The notes under the pieces were generated by a model. That model did no database searches, had not been told where the DNA came from, and was given only the letters and a program-made list of their open reading frames with translations. The position numbers were made by a program, and so were the translations under genes. A stretch of 64,000 bases of DNA from Paroedura picta (lineage: Eukaryota; Chordata; Lepidosauria; Squamata; Gekkonidae), in NCBI RefSeq assembly GCF_049243985.1, contig NC_135370.1, positions 110,666,506-110,730,505 of the forward strand, read 5' to 3'. Positions within the stretch are counted from its first letter, which is position 1. Every line of letters starts with the position of its first letter. Below are positions 31,291 through 43,114 of the stretch, one piece after another.

Positions 31291-31580
31291 TCTATTTTTC
31301 CCAGTGAAAGGCAGTTCATCCTAACAGTGGCCTCTGTATTGTCACTTCTTGTATTCTTAACTCTTTGTCTCTTTCTATCCTTATTTTTATTTTTAAAGAT
31401 TCTCTGATAATTGACTTCTAACCCAACTCATGCCTAGGGTTGCCAGCCTCCAGGTGGGTCCTTGGGATCTCCTGGTTTTGCAATTCATCATCAGGCCACA
31501 GAGAAGAAGAAGAGCTAGGTTTTTGTACCCTGCTTTTTTATTTCCCAAAGGAGAATCAAAATGGTTTACAATCACCTCCC

Positions 31581-32869
31581 ACTTCTAGTTGGAAGGGGCC
31601 ATACAGACCATCTAGTCCAACCCTTGCTCAATGCAGGATCAGCCTAAAGCATCCAGGATAGGTATTTGTTCAACTGCTGCTTAAAGACTGTGAGTGAGGG
31701 GAAGTTCACCACCTCCTTAGACAGCCTATTCCACTGCTGACTGTAAATTTTCCCCTCTGTTATCTACTCAGTACCATTCTACATGTAGTTTAAATGCTTT
31801 ACTTTGGGTCTTATCCTCTGCCACCAACAGGAAACTTTTCCTGCCCTCCTCTACGATAGTGGTCCCCAACCCGCAGCCCGCGGCCCGCTGCTGGGCTGCA
31901 AAGGCCTTGGCGCCCGGCCGCAGCTCCTTCTTCCCTCCCCCCCCGAAGCGAGAAGCTCGCCAGGCCGCGAGCAAATCGGCCGCCAAAGCGGCTGATTAGC
32001 TCCCGGCCCGGCAAGCTTCTTGTTTCGGGAGGGGGGGGGAAGAGAAGCTTGCCGAGCCGCAAGCTAATCGGCCACTTTGGCGGCCGATTTCCTGGCGGCC
32101 CAGAGGGACCAGGAGGGGGAGCTGCGGCCACCGGCATGATGGCGGCGCAAACGCGCATGCGCGGACTGCCGCGTACGCGCGTTTGCGCCCCTGCCAGGCG
32201 CAAACGCGCGCACGCAGCAGTCCACGCATGCGCGTTTGCGCTGGGGCTGTCGCACGTGCGCAGGGCCCCAGGCCGCCCTCTCCCCCAACTCCGGAGCAGC
32301 GGTCCGCGCCAGCCAAAAGGTTGTGGACCGCTGCTCTAAGAGACAGCCTTTCAAATAGATCACCTCTCAACCTCCCTTTCTCCAGGCTGAACATTCTGAC
32401 CAATGTGGTATACAGAGGGACTATGACATCTTGTGATTTTGAACTGATGCTTTTATTGATACATCCCATGATTGCATTTGCCTTCTTTACTGCCGCATCA
32501 CACTGTTTGTGCATATTTAGCTTACAATCCACAAGTTTCCCAAGATCTACCCAGAAGTGTATCTCCCATCCAGTACACATGCTTCTCATTCTCCTGACCC
32601 AGATGTAGAACTCTGCACTTATCCTTATAGAATTGCATCTTGTTCTCATTTGCCAACCGTTCCATTGTGTTCAGATCTCATTGACCTTTATATCTTCTAT
32701 GGCTATCCTTTCCAACTTGGTGTCATCTGCAAAATTTATTAGTAGTCCCTCCACCCCCTCTTCCAGATCATTGATAAAATGTTGAAAAATACCAGACTCA
32801 GTACCCTGTGGCACCCTACTGCTCACCTCCCTCCCATCCAATGAAATACCACTGATTACTCTTTTGTAT
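31581..32869 (-). mobile_element. CR1 LINE fragment, itself carrying a hAT element
   Basis: Minus strand. The 3' end side has TTGGAAGGGGCCATACAGAC and ATCTAGTCCAACCC. The far end encodes the reverse transcriptase piece SSRVPQGTESGIFQHFINDL then FADDTKLE (CR1-type FADDTKL). It is interrupted at 31857-32333 by a hAT-like element with its own 8-bp duplication. The frame is broken; old. Confidence 0.82.
31857..32333. mobile_element. Non-autonomous hAT-like element, copy 1 (477 bp)
   Basis: Begins TAGTGGTCCCCAACC and ends GGTTGTGGACCGCTG, inverted ends of the CAGTGGTCCCCAACC family. The 8-bp flanks are CTCTACGA and CTCTAAGA (two mismatches). The body is very CpG-rich, with YGCGCAYGCGCR (NRF1-type) at 32152-32163. 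Confidence 0.85.
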
Positions 32870-32970
32870 CCTTTCCCCACAAAAGACACCCTGTGAAGTA
32901 GATGAGGCCGAGAGAGCTCTGAGAGAGGCTGCCATTCTTAACCACTATATCAAACTTGCTCTCACTTCCC

Positions 32971-35133
32971 CTGAAGAAAGTGAATACTTTGGAGGGTAGA
33001 CTCTGTGGCACTGTACTCAACTGAGGTCCCTGTCCTCCTCAGGCTCCGTTCCCAAACCCCCAGGAGCCTCCCAGTCAGGATCTAGTAACCCTACCATCTC
33101 ATCTTCCACCAGTGTCCAGGAACCCTGTGACTCATGAGAATATTGATTTATTTAATGTAGTTCTACCTAGGCAACTGCATTTGGGGAGGGTGTCTGGGTG
33201 TAATCTGAGGGGCTTACATTGTTCTCTAACTTGCTCATAACTGGTGCTCAGTCCAAGGCTTTGTCACAAGTTATTTTAAGCCACCTGATAGCAGTAGTGT
33301 TGCTCACGTAGTCACACACATATTGTCTGTCACTTGCCCTTTCCTAGCCAATGCCAATAACCACTTGGAGTATTTAAAGACTGCAGGACCCATCAGGCTC
33401 ACACTCTTCAACTTGATAAGAGGAGGCAGGAAAATACAACTCACTTTGGTAATGTATTGATGAAAAAGCATTGGGCAACTCTGATCCTTTGTATTTATTT
33501 ATTGAAGAGCATTTCAGAGTTATTTTGTTGATGAGGGAAATATATTCCTAAAAGAGTGAATAAGCAGCTGAAGATAGTTCTGTATTCTAAATTGTACATT
33601 CTATATTGTACATTCATGACTGTGTAATGAGATCATTTCTGTGGTAGTTGCTAATATATTGTGGTAAGAGCTGGAGTAAATATTCCACTAACAGAAGTGG
33701 TGGGAATAAAGTTTGAATCCAGTAGCACTTTTAAGGCCAACAAAGTTTAATGCTGGGTATAAGCTTTCCTGTGCATGCACACTTCTTCAGATATTTTCTG
33801 CCAATTCCTCTTCCTGCCTTGGCCCCCCAATTTGCCTTTCATGTTGTTCCTAGGAATCTCGTGTCCCCCAGGAGCCACATGTCAGGGAAACTGGTATACT
33901 GTAGTTGGCAGGGAAGAGGCAAACATGTTCTGTTCTACAGACAGAAGTGTTTTGAATGAATGGAAAAATTGGTCTGGATTCAGACTAACTATGAGTTGAG
34001 CATTACTAGGACTAAGAATTTTCACTGTTTCCTTTCCATTAAGCTGCGGTCCTCTTAACAAATGTAATTTAGACTCAAATGTGATGCTTCGGCAAGTGAT
34101 GATGATGAAAACTCAGAAGGCCCCTTTAAAAATGCTATGCAGCATAGATCCTTCTGCTAATAGTAGTACTAGTTAGGAAATAACAATAATTTATGACTGA
34201 TTTCAGTTCTCTTACAGATTGTGTTAATCTTGGGATGGAATCAGGATTTAGTTCTATGGATAGTGCATAAGCCAACTACCACATGAAACGTACTGCTCTC
34301 AGGCTGGCTATAAATTTATCCTTAAGTGCTACTTAATCAATGTGTGTCATAAGAAAGAGTAGTTCAAAAAATAACAACAAAAAACACCTTGATGGGGGAT
34401 AGACTAACTAATTTAAGGATGAAATTCGGGTTTTTAAAACTTTTGTTTGTATAATTTATATACAAAAAAGCATGGAATGTTCATATTTTACAACTGCAGG
34501 ATTCCTAAGTGAATAGTTGTTAAAGTTTGATATCACAGGACTTCAAGGTTACCATCTACACTTAAGGTGTACAGGAACAAAGACAAGTTCTATTATTGCA
34601 GTTATCTGAACAAAATCTAGGAGAGCTAATTTGCTCTGGTTAAGCATACTGTAAGGTCTTGCTGCCTTCATGGGTAGACTAAGATGCAATAATTGAGGAG
34701 GTGTATTTGTGTAGGGGGGTGGTCCGCATCATCAGTAGCAAAGGTAGTATTTGTTTGTATAATAGAAAGCACCAGCATTTCTATTCCAAGTAAATGAGTC
34801 TGGGCTCCACTGGAAGTCACACCACTCTTTAGTTTACAATGATGCTGGGTACTGAAGGCTGAAATGCTAAACCTCAAAGTAAATGCCACAGAGTCCATTG
34901 AAATGCACTGGTACACCTTTATTCAATTTAAACATTTATATGCTGCTTCTAGCATTTATAGAATGACTTCCAAAACTGATTAAATACCACAATAACTCAC
35001 AATTAAGGATAATAAACTAAACCAACCACAATAAAATATTAATAAGAACCAATCTAAAACATCACTCTTTAATTTTTTTAAAAAATCCAGCCTACTAAAA
35101 ATAAATGCAGTGCTTCAAGTAGAATGACTAAGC

Positions 35134-35138
<5 letters not shown>
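32971..35138. other. Intergenic, mostly unannotated
   Basis: 32975-33095 carries a decayed relative of the AGGGTTGCCAG MITE (GGTAGACTCTGTGGCACTGT, ACTGAGGTCCCTGTCC). 34905-35100 may be an old LINE 3' region. Nothing else recognised. Confidence 0.4.
33708..33792 (+). repeat. Dispersed repeat fragment (TAGCACCTTAAAG family)
   Basis: AAAGTTTGAATCCAGTAGCA, TTTTAAGGCCAACAAAGTTT and GGGTATAAGCTTTCCTGTGC; ends CACACTTCTTCAGAT. Confidence 0.5.

Positions 35139-35173
<35 letters not shown>
35139..35173. repeat. (AG)n microsatellite
   Basis: About 17 AG units in a row. Confidence 0.95.
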
Positions 35174-35176
<3 letters not shown>

Positions 35177-35929
35177 TGGTGTTAATCAGGTTCAATTTCC
35201 AAGGGCTCATTAAAACAAAGCAGCCTCACAAAGCTTTTAAAATTTGTTAGAGTGGGTATTCCATGTACCCTATCTAGCAGGCCATTTCTGGCAGGTGTTG
35301 GAAATGGAAAGAAAAGATCACAGCTTATTTCCAGATGGATTTGATGACAGGCATTCCTGACTGCTGTTTAAAGCTGCCATATTTTAAACAGGCAGAGGCT
35401 GTGTGTCTTTTAAATAGACGCAATAACAGATGGAAGTCAGCAGGAGAAGCATTTCTTCTCACTTCATCTCTGTGGTAGAACAAACTTCATGAACATGAAC
35501 ATTTTCGTTATTCTTATTTCTCTTGAAAGAAGATGAATGTAGACAAGGTTACTTATCACGGTGTGCATGTGTCACTTGGTAAGCCCTTTTTGCATAGTGC
35601 CCTGATTAATGCTGGAAATGTTATCACATTTCCTGATAAATTTATGGGGAAACTGGGGAATCCCATAAAATCACACACTCAGACTACTTGATAGGAACAC
35701 GAACTAAAGTGTTGACTTTTATTTAATGTTTGGAAATCTCACCCCTTCCCATGTTCTATTGTTAATTGTATCTGTCTCAAAAATTCCCACTTATTCTTAC
35801 TGAATGTTGTGGTATTAAATCCTATATCCCCTGAGGCAGACTTATTTCTTCTGCTTTCTTCAGTTAGATATCCAAGAACTGATAATTAATGTGCTAACCA
35901 TTTATAGGTTTCTTATTTATACTTGTATC

Positions 35930-36765
35930 TATAGACCACCACTCTGGGCCCAGTTGGCTCGCGGCAGTTTACATAAAAGCATAAAAACAGATAAAACCAC
36001 AATATAGCAATATTGGCGACAACATTCTACAGTCTACATCCCCCATGCAAACCCTCAACCCTTGTGTTGCCATTGTCCACAGGAGATGTTTGGTCTAGGG
36101 GGGCCACGGGCTACAAGGGGGAGGGACCCAATCTTACTATCCTGACCTCAACAAAATGTCTGGTAGAAAAGTTCCATCTTGCAGGCCCTGTGGAACCCAG
36201 AGAGCTCTATCAGGGCCCTCAGGTCTTCTGGGAACTCATTCCACCAGACCAGGGCCAGGACCAAAAAGTCCCTAGCCCTGGCCAAGTCAAGGTACACCTC
36301 CCAGGGACCTGGGACAACCAGCAGATTCATACACGCAGAGCAAAGGTCCCCTGGGTGGTGGTGGTAAGAAGATAAGTGGTTCCTCAGATAGGTAGGACCC
36401 AGACCAAAACTAATAACTTGAACCTGATCTGGAAGCTAACCAGCAACCAATGCAGCATAGGTTGCACGTGGGTTCCAAGATGACCTAGCGAGGACCCTCA
36501 CAGCCGCATTTTGCACCAATATCTGGGTCAGGGAAAAGGGAAGGCCCATGTAGAGCTAGTTACAAAAGTCTAGTCTGGAAGTGACCATTGCATGGATCAC
36601 TGTAGCCAAATGTTTTGAGGACAGTTGCAGCCTGGCTTGGCGCAGGTGGAAGAATGCCACTTGGGCTACCTTTGTGATCTGAGCCTCTGTAGACAGGGAG
36701 ACATCAAAGACCATCCCCAAATTCCTGGCCATTGGCACAGGTGTAAATTGCACCCAGTCCAGGCC
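35930..36765 (-). mobile_element. L2-like LINE fragment
   Basis: Minus strand: ARNLGMVFDVSLSTEAQITK, VAFFHLRQARL and HLATVIHAMVTSRLDFCN are the L2 reverse transcriptase tail. The 3' UTR follows to the left (GAACCTGATCTGGAAGCTAA, CAGCAACCAATGCAGC). Same family as 1239-2112. Confidence 0.75.
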
Positions 36766-37079
36766 TATTGTTAGTTAGTTAGGCAGGCTGGGCTTGCTGC
36801 TGGCTGGCTTCTGTGGAGAGTTGCTAGGAACAGGAAGATCCTGGTTACCAGCCAGTGCATAGGCCTTTTTTCTGTTATTTTTTCTTTTATTCTAGTTAGC
36901 TGTAGGTTAGTTGGGAGGGTTGGGGAGGGAGGACATGGGTATGGTGGGTACGTGAGTGGGAAGGGTAACTTAGTCAGCTAGATGTTTTATTGTAGTTAGG
37001 AGCTGCTTAACTGCTGTGCCCTATATTAATTCGTTCTTCTTCTGCACTGTTGACGCCAGTGAGGCACTGTGATTAAGAT

Positions 37080-37870
37080 TGCAGATGGATAGAGGCAAAG
37101 GCATAGGGGACGGAATAACTCCTGGGACATGGAGTCTGGTAATTCTGGGCCAAGGGAGACATAGTGGTGGGAAGAAGTTCAATAAGAGGGGGCGGCAAAT
37201 TATGCAGGTCTGTGGAGGCCACACCCATGGGATTCTTATGGACATTGGCCTGGTTGATACAGGAACCACCCCTCAAACCTTATTCCCATCCCCAGATCTG
37301 GAGGAGAGAGAGCTAGGGCAAAACCAGTCCTGATCCTATGCAATGCCAGGTCAATTAACAACAAGACCTCAACCTTGTGAGATTATTTCATGAGGCTGAC
37401 CTGGCTTGCATCACCGAATTCTGGGTGTGGCAAGGCAGGACAGACACCTTGAAAGATCTGGTGCCCCGAGTTCTTGGTCCTGCATCACCACCAGCAGGGC
37501 CAGCAGGGAATCAGAGGGTGCAGTGGGTGATTGGTACACCCCCAGATTGCCACGTTCTTGACTGAATCCAACTCAGGCTGACACATTCCACTCTCAGGAT
37601 CGATGATGCTGGAGGCGGTGGCTGTTGGGTGTTGCAGTACCCTAAAGTTATAGTTTTGGGGAACTTCAATGTCCATGTGGATGCGTCAGCTTCAGGACTT
37701 GGGCCGGATCTGGTGTTGACCATGGCGACGCTAGGGTTCTCGCAATTTGTTTTGGATCTGCCCATCAGGTGGGACATTCCCTCGACCTGATCTTTGGTGC
37801 GGGCATAGAGGTGGATCTGGTGGTGAGTAACATCATCCCATGGGCGGGACCCACAGATCGATCAATCAAC
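37080..37870 (+). mobile_element. L2-like LINE endonuclease fragment
   Basis: Plus strand. The frame with LCNARSINNKTSTL, and further on KVIVLGNFNVHVD and LGFSQFVLDLP, is the L2-type endonuclease. It is opposite in orientation to the pieces on either side, and broken by stops. Confidence 0.65.
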
Positions 37871-38780
37871 CCAGGCATCTCCCCCCAGCCTCAACCAAAA
37901 GCCTGGTGGAAGAGCTCTGTCTTACAGATCCTGCAGAATGTTGATAGCTCCGTCAGTCCCCTCAGCTTTTCTGGGAGCTCGTTCCAGGCGGACAACCCAG
38001 GGGCCCAGGATGACCAGGAGATTCATACTCACAGAGTGGAGTGCCCTGCAGAGGCAGACAAGTGATCCCTCAGATAGGCAGAACCCAGACCGTGTATAGC
38101 CTTGAAGGTTAAAACCAGAATCTTGAACCTGATCCGGAAACAGACAGGTAGCCAGTGCAGCTGCATTTTGTACCAGCTGTAATTTCTAGGTCAAGGACAA
38201 CAGTAAGCCTATGTAGAGCAAGTCTAACCTGGAGGTGACTGTTGCATGGATCCCTGTGGCCAGGTGGCCGTTTGCTCCCAATGCAACCAGTGCCGTGCCA
38301 TGGGGGGGGGCGAGGCGCGAGTGTCAGAGCGCTGGCGGGCGCACACACTTCATAGTCCCCTCCCCTTCTGCCCAGCCACAGGACCTCTGTCTTGGAGGGG
38401 TTGAGTTTCAGACAACTCTGCCTGAGCTATCCAGACCCTGCTTCCAAACAACTGGTGAAAGTTTCCAGTGGGGGGGGGGGAGTCTGGCCAGCCATCCATC
38501 AGGAGATAGAGCTGGGTGTCATCCACATATTGGTGATACCCCAGCCCGAAACCCCAGACCAGCTGAGTCAGAGGGCACATGCACATGTTAAAAAGCGTGA
38601 GGGAGAGTATCACCCCTTTCAGTACTCCATCTGGGAGCATGAAGGGGTCAGATAACTCCTTCCCCACAGCAACCCTCTGTGTCCAGTTCTTAAGGAAGGA
38701 GACCAACCACTGTAAGTCTGTCCCCTTAATCCCATTCCCAGTGAGGCAGTAGATTAACAGCTCATCTGTCGGCCACATCA
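37871..38780 (-). mobile_element. L2-like LINE reverse transcriptase fragment
   Basis: Minus strand: YCLTGNGIKGTDLQWLVSFL, KNWTQRVAVG, SLTLFNMCMCPLTQLV and YHQYVDDTQLYL (L2-type YADDTQLYL with a changed second residue). Further left is the 3' UTR with AACCAGAATCTTGAACCTGA. Old. Confidence 0.75.
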
Positions 38781-38803
38781 AATGTCGGCCACATCAAATG
38801 TGG
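38768..38803. repeat. 16-bp tandem duplication
   Basis: TCGGCCACATCAAATG occurs twice in a row at the edge of the L2 fragment. Confidence 0.7.
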
Positions 38804-38854
38804 CTGACAGATATAAAAGCATGAACCACCCCAATCCAAATGGCACTGGAGAGG

Positions 38855-38935
38855 TAGCTGGCTGGCCATTGGGTGAACAGAACACTGGACTAGATGGGCC
38901 TTGGTTGTGATCCAGTATGGCTCTTCTTACTGATA
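38855..38935 (+). repeat. Old LINE 3' end (CR1/L2-like)
   Basis: GTGAACAGAACACTGGACTA, GATGGGCC and TGGCTCTTCTTAC match the tail seen at 4000-4083. Confidence 0.5.
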
Positions 38936-39644
38936 AATTTTCGGCACAATTTAAGTCTGTGAAGTTATCACAGCAGCTGCATCCAATGAAAAATAGCATT
39001 AGATTGCTTTGGGCAAACTATTATGCATACATTTATATGGAATGGGTGGAACAAGAAAAGATGTTGTGCAAGAAGTAGTTCTTGGCATGGAGATGTGTCA
39101 GAGCTGCTTCCTGCTATCATGCGGATCACAGAGGGCCAAGAGCCTGTCTTCTCCTTACCACAGATACCTGTTCACCGAAGTGGCTGGCTGACTAGCTGGC
39201 TGGCTTCAGGCTTTGACACATTCCACTGGCCTTTCATCTAATGGTGGTGAAAATAATGGGGAAAATATGGCAGTGCTACTATAATTAAGATCAGCAACAC
39301 TCAGAATTGACAGTACTGTGCCAGAATAATCAATCCTATAATTAATACTTATGCCCTGTATTTGTTTTAGCACCCAAGGCAACTAACAAGATAAAGAACT
39401 AAAATAAATCATACTCAAACTACATCAAATTACATCAAATTAAGATCCATCTTCATCCACATGAACCTGCCTGCAGTCTAAGATTGACTGCTACAACCCT
39501 GCTTTATGTCCTTGGAACAATAAAATAAAACTGCAGACCTGTGGGAGAGGGTTTTTTTTTTTTTTTTTGCAGGGATAGCACTAGGCTTAGAATTCCCTTC
39601 CTAATCCTTTACCCTTAGCCTTCCGGAGACCCATGAAGACCATA

Positions 39645-40487
39645 CATTAGACCAAACTGTGCCTGATAGAGACAGAGTTCAACGAGTTCTGAACACAATG
39701 GGAAAAGGGGCAAATGAGAACAAGATGCAATTTAATAAAGATAAGTGTAAAATTCTGCATCTGGGTCAGAAAAATGAAAAGCATGCCTAGATGGGGGATA
39801 CGCTTCTTGGTAACACTGTGTGTGAACCTTGGGGTACTTGTGGATTGTAAACTAAACATGAGCAGGCAGTATGATGCAGCGGTAAAAAAGGCGAATGCCA
39901 TTTTGGGCTGTATCAACAAGGGCATCACATCAAAATCACAAGATGTCATAGTCCCATTGTATACGGCACCTAGAGTACTGTGTGCAGTTCTGGAGGCCTC
40001 ACTTAAAGAAGGATGTAGATAAAATTGAAAGGGTACAGAGGAGAGCAATGAAGATGATCTGGGGCCAAGGGACCAAGCCCTATGAAGATAGGTTGAGGGA
40101 CTTGGGAATGTTCAGCCTGGAGAAAAGGAGGTTGAGAGGGGACATGATAGCCCTCTTTAAGTATTTGAAAGGTTGTCACGGAGGAGGGCAGGATGCTGTT
40201 TCTGTTGGCTGCAGAGGAGAGGACACGCAGTAATGGGTTTAAACTACAAGTACAACGATATAGGTTAGATATCAGGAAAACAATTTTCACAGTCAGAGTA
40301 GTTCAGCAGTGGAATAGGCTGCCTAAGGAGGTGGTGAGCTCCCCCTCACTGGCAGTCTTCAAGCAAAGGTTGGATACACACTTTTCTTGGATGCTTTAGG
40401 ATGCTTAGGGCTGATCCTGCGTTGAGCAGGGGGTTGGACTAGATGGCCTGTATGGCCCCTTCCAACTCTATGATTCTATGATGATTG
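39645..40487 (+). mobile_element. CR1 LINE, 5'-truncated, with 3' end
   Basis: Frames read [75 protein letters not shown], then RKTIFTVRVVQQWNRLPKEV and SPSLAVFKQRLD: the C-terminal CR1 reverse transcriptase. The 3' end GGACTAGATGGCCTGTATGG and CTATGATTCTATGATG is the CR1 hairpin/octamer type. A few frameshifts. Confidence 0.9.
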
Positions 40488-41554
40488 TGTGGTGGTTTAT
40501 TTTTATTTATTTTTTGCTCACTATTGGGTTTAGTTCTGTTTAAGATTCCTATTTTTTAAATCTTTTTTTAAAGTTTAGGATTGCTCATTTTACTTATTTT
40601 TGCTAAATTACTTTTAATTTTCTGATTCCTGCCTAATGACTCATATTTTTAACCTGAATGTGAGCTCCTGTATAGGGTTTCCAGTCCTATGGTGGGCGCA
40701 AGGGGTTTCTTCAACCCTGTCTCTCATTTCCTGCTGCCACTCAGAGCAGCCCTGGGAGGGGGAAACTACCATTGGGCCAAGAGTATGATTTAACTTCTGG
40801 GTAAAGCAAAATGACCACTAGTCCTCAGAATCACTGAAAACTGTATCATTTTACCGTGGAGTTTCTGGTAATTCTTAGAGAGGCATGATATCACTTCTGG
40901 GTTTCCCTCAGAAGTGTAGGGTAGAAATAACTGAGACTGAATATCAATACAATCAAACAACCGTCAGAGCAAAGAAGGAAATAAACATCAGAAAACAGGA
41001 ACAACAAAAATAGCAATAGCAAAAGATTTCTATGTAATCCTAAACACCTTCTGAATCAGAAGAAGGTTTTAAAGAAATGTTGAAAAATCATTAGGGAAGG
41101 GAACATGCAGCCCTCTTGGGCCAGTGGGTGTAAAGGATGAAATGGGCCTGTTTTACAGAATCTATAATTCCAGATGGATAGTCCTGTTAGCCTATTGTAG
41201 CAAAATAAAATTAATCCAGTAGTTTTTATGTTCCTTTTAGCTGTTACCCGGTGGCCAGGTAGCAGATACTTTTTTGATGAGTAAAATGGGGTTAGTGCAG
41301 GCCTGTCCTAAGATGGATGCTGGGCTGGGGCTTTATGTTTTGTAAGTTTATTTAGGAAAAGTTATACTCTAGCCTTACTGAATTTTACGCCAGACATGAC
41401 ACCAGTGGTTCCTTCACTGCAGCATGAGCTTTTGTGAGTCAGAATTCACTTCTTCAGAAATGATAAAAATGAAATAATGCTTCCCAGTATAATAAGGAAA
41501 ACATCCCTCTACCTCATTTCAGTCAGAGCAGACACACAGAACAGGTCCCCAACA
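40488..41554. other. Intergenic, no feature recognised
   Basis: AT-rich. A fragment near 41420-41460 (CATGAGCTTTTGTGAGTCAG, TTCACTTCTTCAGAAATG) resembles the TAGCACCTTAAAG repeat family. No gene. Confidence 0.4.
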
Positions 41555-41860
41555 GGTGATCACAGGTAGGTTCATAGAAGCAAAGGTGCTTCTTTAGGTG
41601 GCCAAATTCTAGACCATTTAGGGCTTTAAATATCATTACCAGCACTTTGGTTTGGACTCAGAAAAAACTGGCATCCATGTGCTGACACAATATTGGTGTG
41701 CTTTGTGTCTCATGGCAGAGATTCACTACTGCATTTGACACTAGTGATTTCTGGACAGTTTTCAGCATCATCCTCATATAGAAAACAAGTCTGTAATCCA
41801 ACCTAGATATTATCAAGCATATGGAACTCTGGCTGGATCTGTTTTTTTTTTCAGGAATGG
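41555..41860 (-). mobile_element. L2-like LINE 3' fragment
   Basis: GGTAGGTTCATAGAAGCAAA, ACCATTTAGGGCTTTAAATA and ACCAGCACTTTGGTTTGGAC match the reversed L2 3' UTR seen at 36370-36450 and 38090-38170. Confidence 0.55.
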
Positions 41861-41995
41861 CAAAAAGCTAGCAAACTAGATAATTTTAAAAACAAAACAC
41901 TCTCTGATTCAGCACAATGCAGTTTCATACATTCAAATTGTCCCTTGAAGTCTAAAACTTGACAAGGAAGGCATGTCTGTCATTCTATGTGGTAA

Positions 41996-42254
41996 ACCAG
42001 CTTGGTATAATGGTTAGGAGTGTGGACTTCTAATCTGGTGTGCCAGGTTTGATTCCCCGCTCCCTCACATGCAGCCAGCTGGGTGACCTTGGGCTCGCCA
42101 TGGCACTGATAAAGCTGTTCTGACCAGCAGCAATATCAGGGCTCTCTCTGCTTCACCTGCCTCTTGTGGGAAGAGGAAAGGAAGGCGATTGTAAGTTGCT
42201 TTGAGACCCCTTCGAGTAGAGAAAAGCAGGGTTAAAAACCTAACTCTTCTTCAT
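41996..42254 (+). mobile_element. tRNA/CORE-SINE
   Basis: Near full length: CAGCTTGGTATAATGGTTAG, GGTTTGATTCCCCGCTCC, GCAGCCAGCTGGGTGACCTT, then GGAAGGCGATTGTAAGTTGC, ending CCTAACTCTTCTTC. Confidence 0.88.
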
Positions 42255-42544
42255 CTTTGGAGAAGAAAAAAAACTACAATAAGAAAATGACTGGCCTGCT
42301 GAAATGGATAAGAAGAACTGAGCTAAGAGGTCAGAATATCTCAGTAAATAACAATGTGATGTGCTAATGACAGGTGGACATTCTGATCTTTCTTGAAAGT
42401 ATGACTCAGAGGCATCAAGAAAGCACAGTGAGTAAAGTGGGCCTTCTTAAGAAAGCCTTCTGGAGCAGGGCTGGAGAGGTGGCATAGAAATTCCCCAAGT
42501 GAACATGTGAGTTCTGTGAGCCAGTTATGGGTGGTATAAAAATT

Positions 42545-42580
42545 GAAATAATAATAATAATAATAACAATGATAATAATC
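42545..42580. repeat. (TAA)n microsatellite
   Basis: ATAATAATAATAATAA with a few interruptions. Confidence 0.85.
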
Positions 42581-42907
42581 TGCTTCTGCCATAAGCTTCT
42601 ATTTGCCAACTAAGTGCCATCCCCCCCCCCCAAAAAAAAAAACTGAACAGAGGAACAAAATGAAAAGCCTGGGCATAACTTGAACAGGATTGGAACCTCA
42701 GATAATTCAGCATACTCAGCTGTTGACAGAAAGCTAGCTCTGATTTGTTTTTAGGGAAATTTGTTGTTGTTGTTTTTTAAAGAAAAACACAAGTTTAATG
42801 TGAATTAAAGAACAGGTGAATATGGGGAAATAGTTAACCATTTGGATCAACCTGAAACTGTAGTTTATACTCTGTAATTCCTTCTTGTAAATTCTCCAAG
42901 AGGGAAA

Positions 42908-43114
42908 TGTGGGATTCCTGGGGATCCCCTGGAATTATATCTCATCTCCAGACTAAAGAGATCAGTTCCTCTGGAGAAAATGGCTGTTTTGGAGAATGGA
43001 CTCCATAGCATTATGCTCTACTGAGGTCCATTCCCACCCCAAATCCTGCCGACTCCTGGCTCAACCCCCAAAAGTCTCCAGGTATTTTCCAGTCCAGAGC
43101 TGGCAACCCTAGGG
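42908..43114. mobile_element. hAT-like MITE (AGGGTTGCCAG family), 5'-worn copy
   Basis: GGGATCCCCTGGAATTATAT, AGACTAAAGAGATCAGTTCC, GAGAAAATGGCTGTTTTGGA and the right end AGAGCTGGCAACCCTA. Same family as 44398-44615. The left inverted repeat is not clear. Confidence 0.7.

Larger units (their letters stand above)
31508..32970 (-). mobile_element. CORE-SINE split by a CR1 insertion
   Basis: Minus-strand SINE. Its 3' part lies at 31508-31580 (GAGAATCAAAATGGTTTACA) and its tRNA side at 32870-32970 (GACACCCTGTGAAGTAGATG and CATTCTTAACCACTATATC). The two parts join in consensus order, so the CR1 between them came later. Confidence 0.75.

Noticed and set aside
31811-32649. Long open frames on both strands (up to 217 codons)
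   Set aside because: They lie in a CpG-rich hAT element, where stops are rare by composition; no family resemblance except CR1 at the edges.
35139-35173. CRISPR-like spaced repeats anywhere in the window
   Set aside because: Only simple microsatellites and dispersed transposons are present; a vertebrate genome is not expected to hold CRISPR arrays.
36780-37080. LTR-like sequence between L2 pieces
   Set aside because: No paired terminal repeats, primer-binding site or target duplication could be seen; more likely L2 leader sequence.
41996-42070. A tRNA gene
   Set aside because: A and B boxes are present but the cloverleaf is not intact and the sequence continues into a CORE-SINE body.
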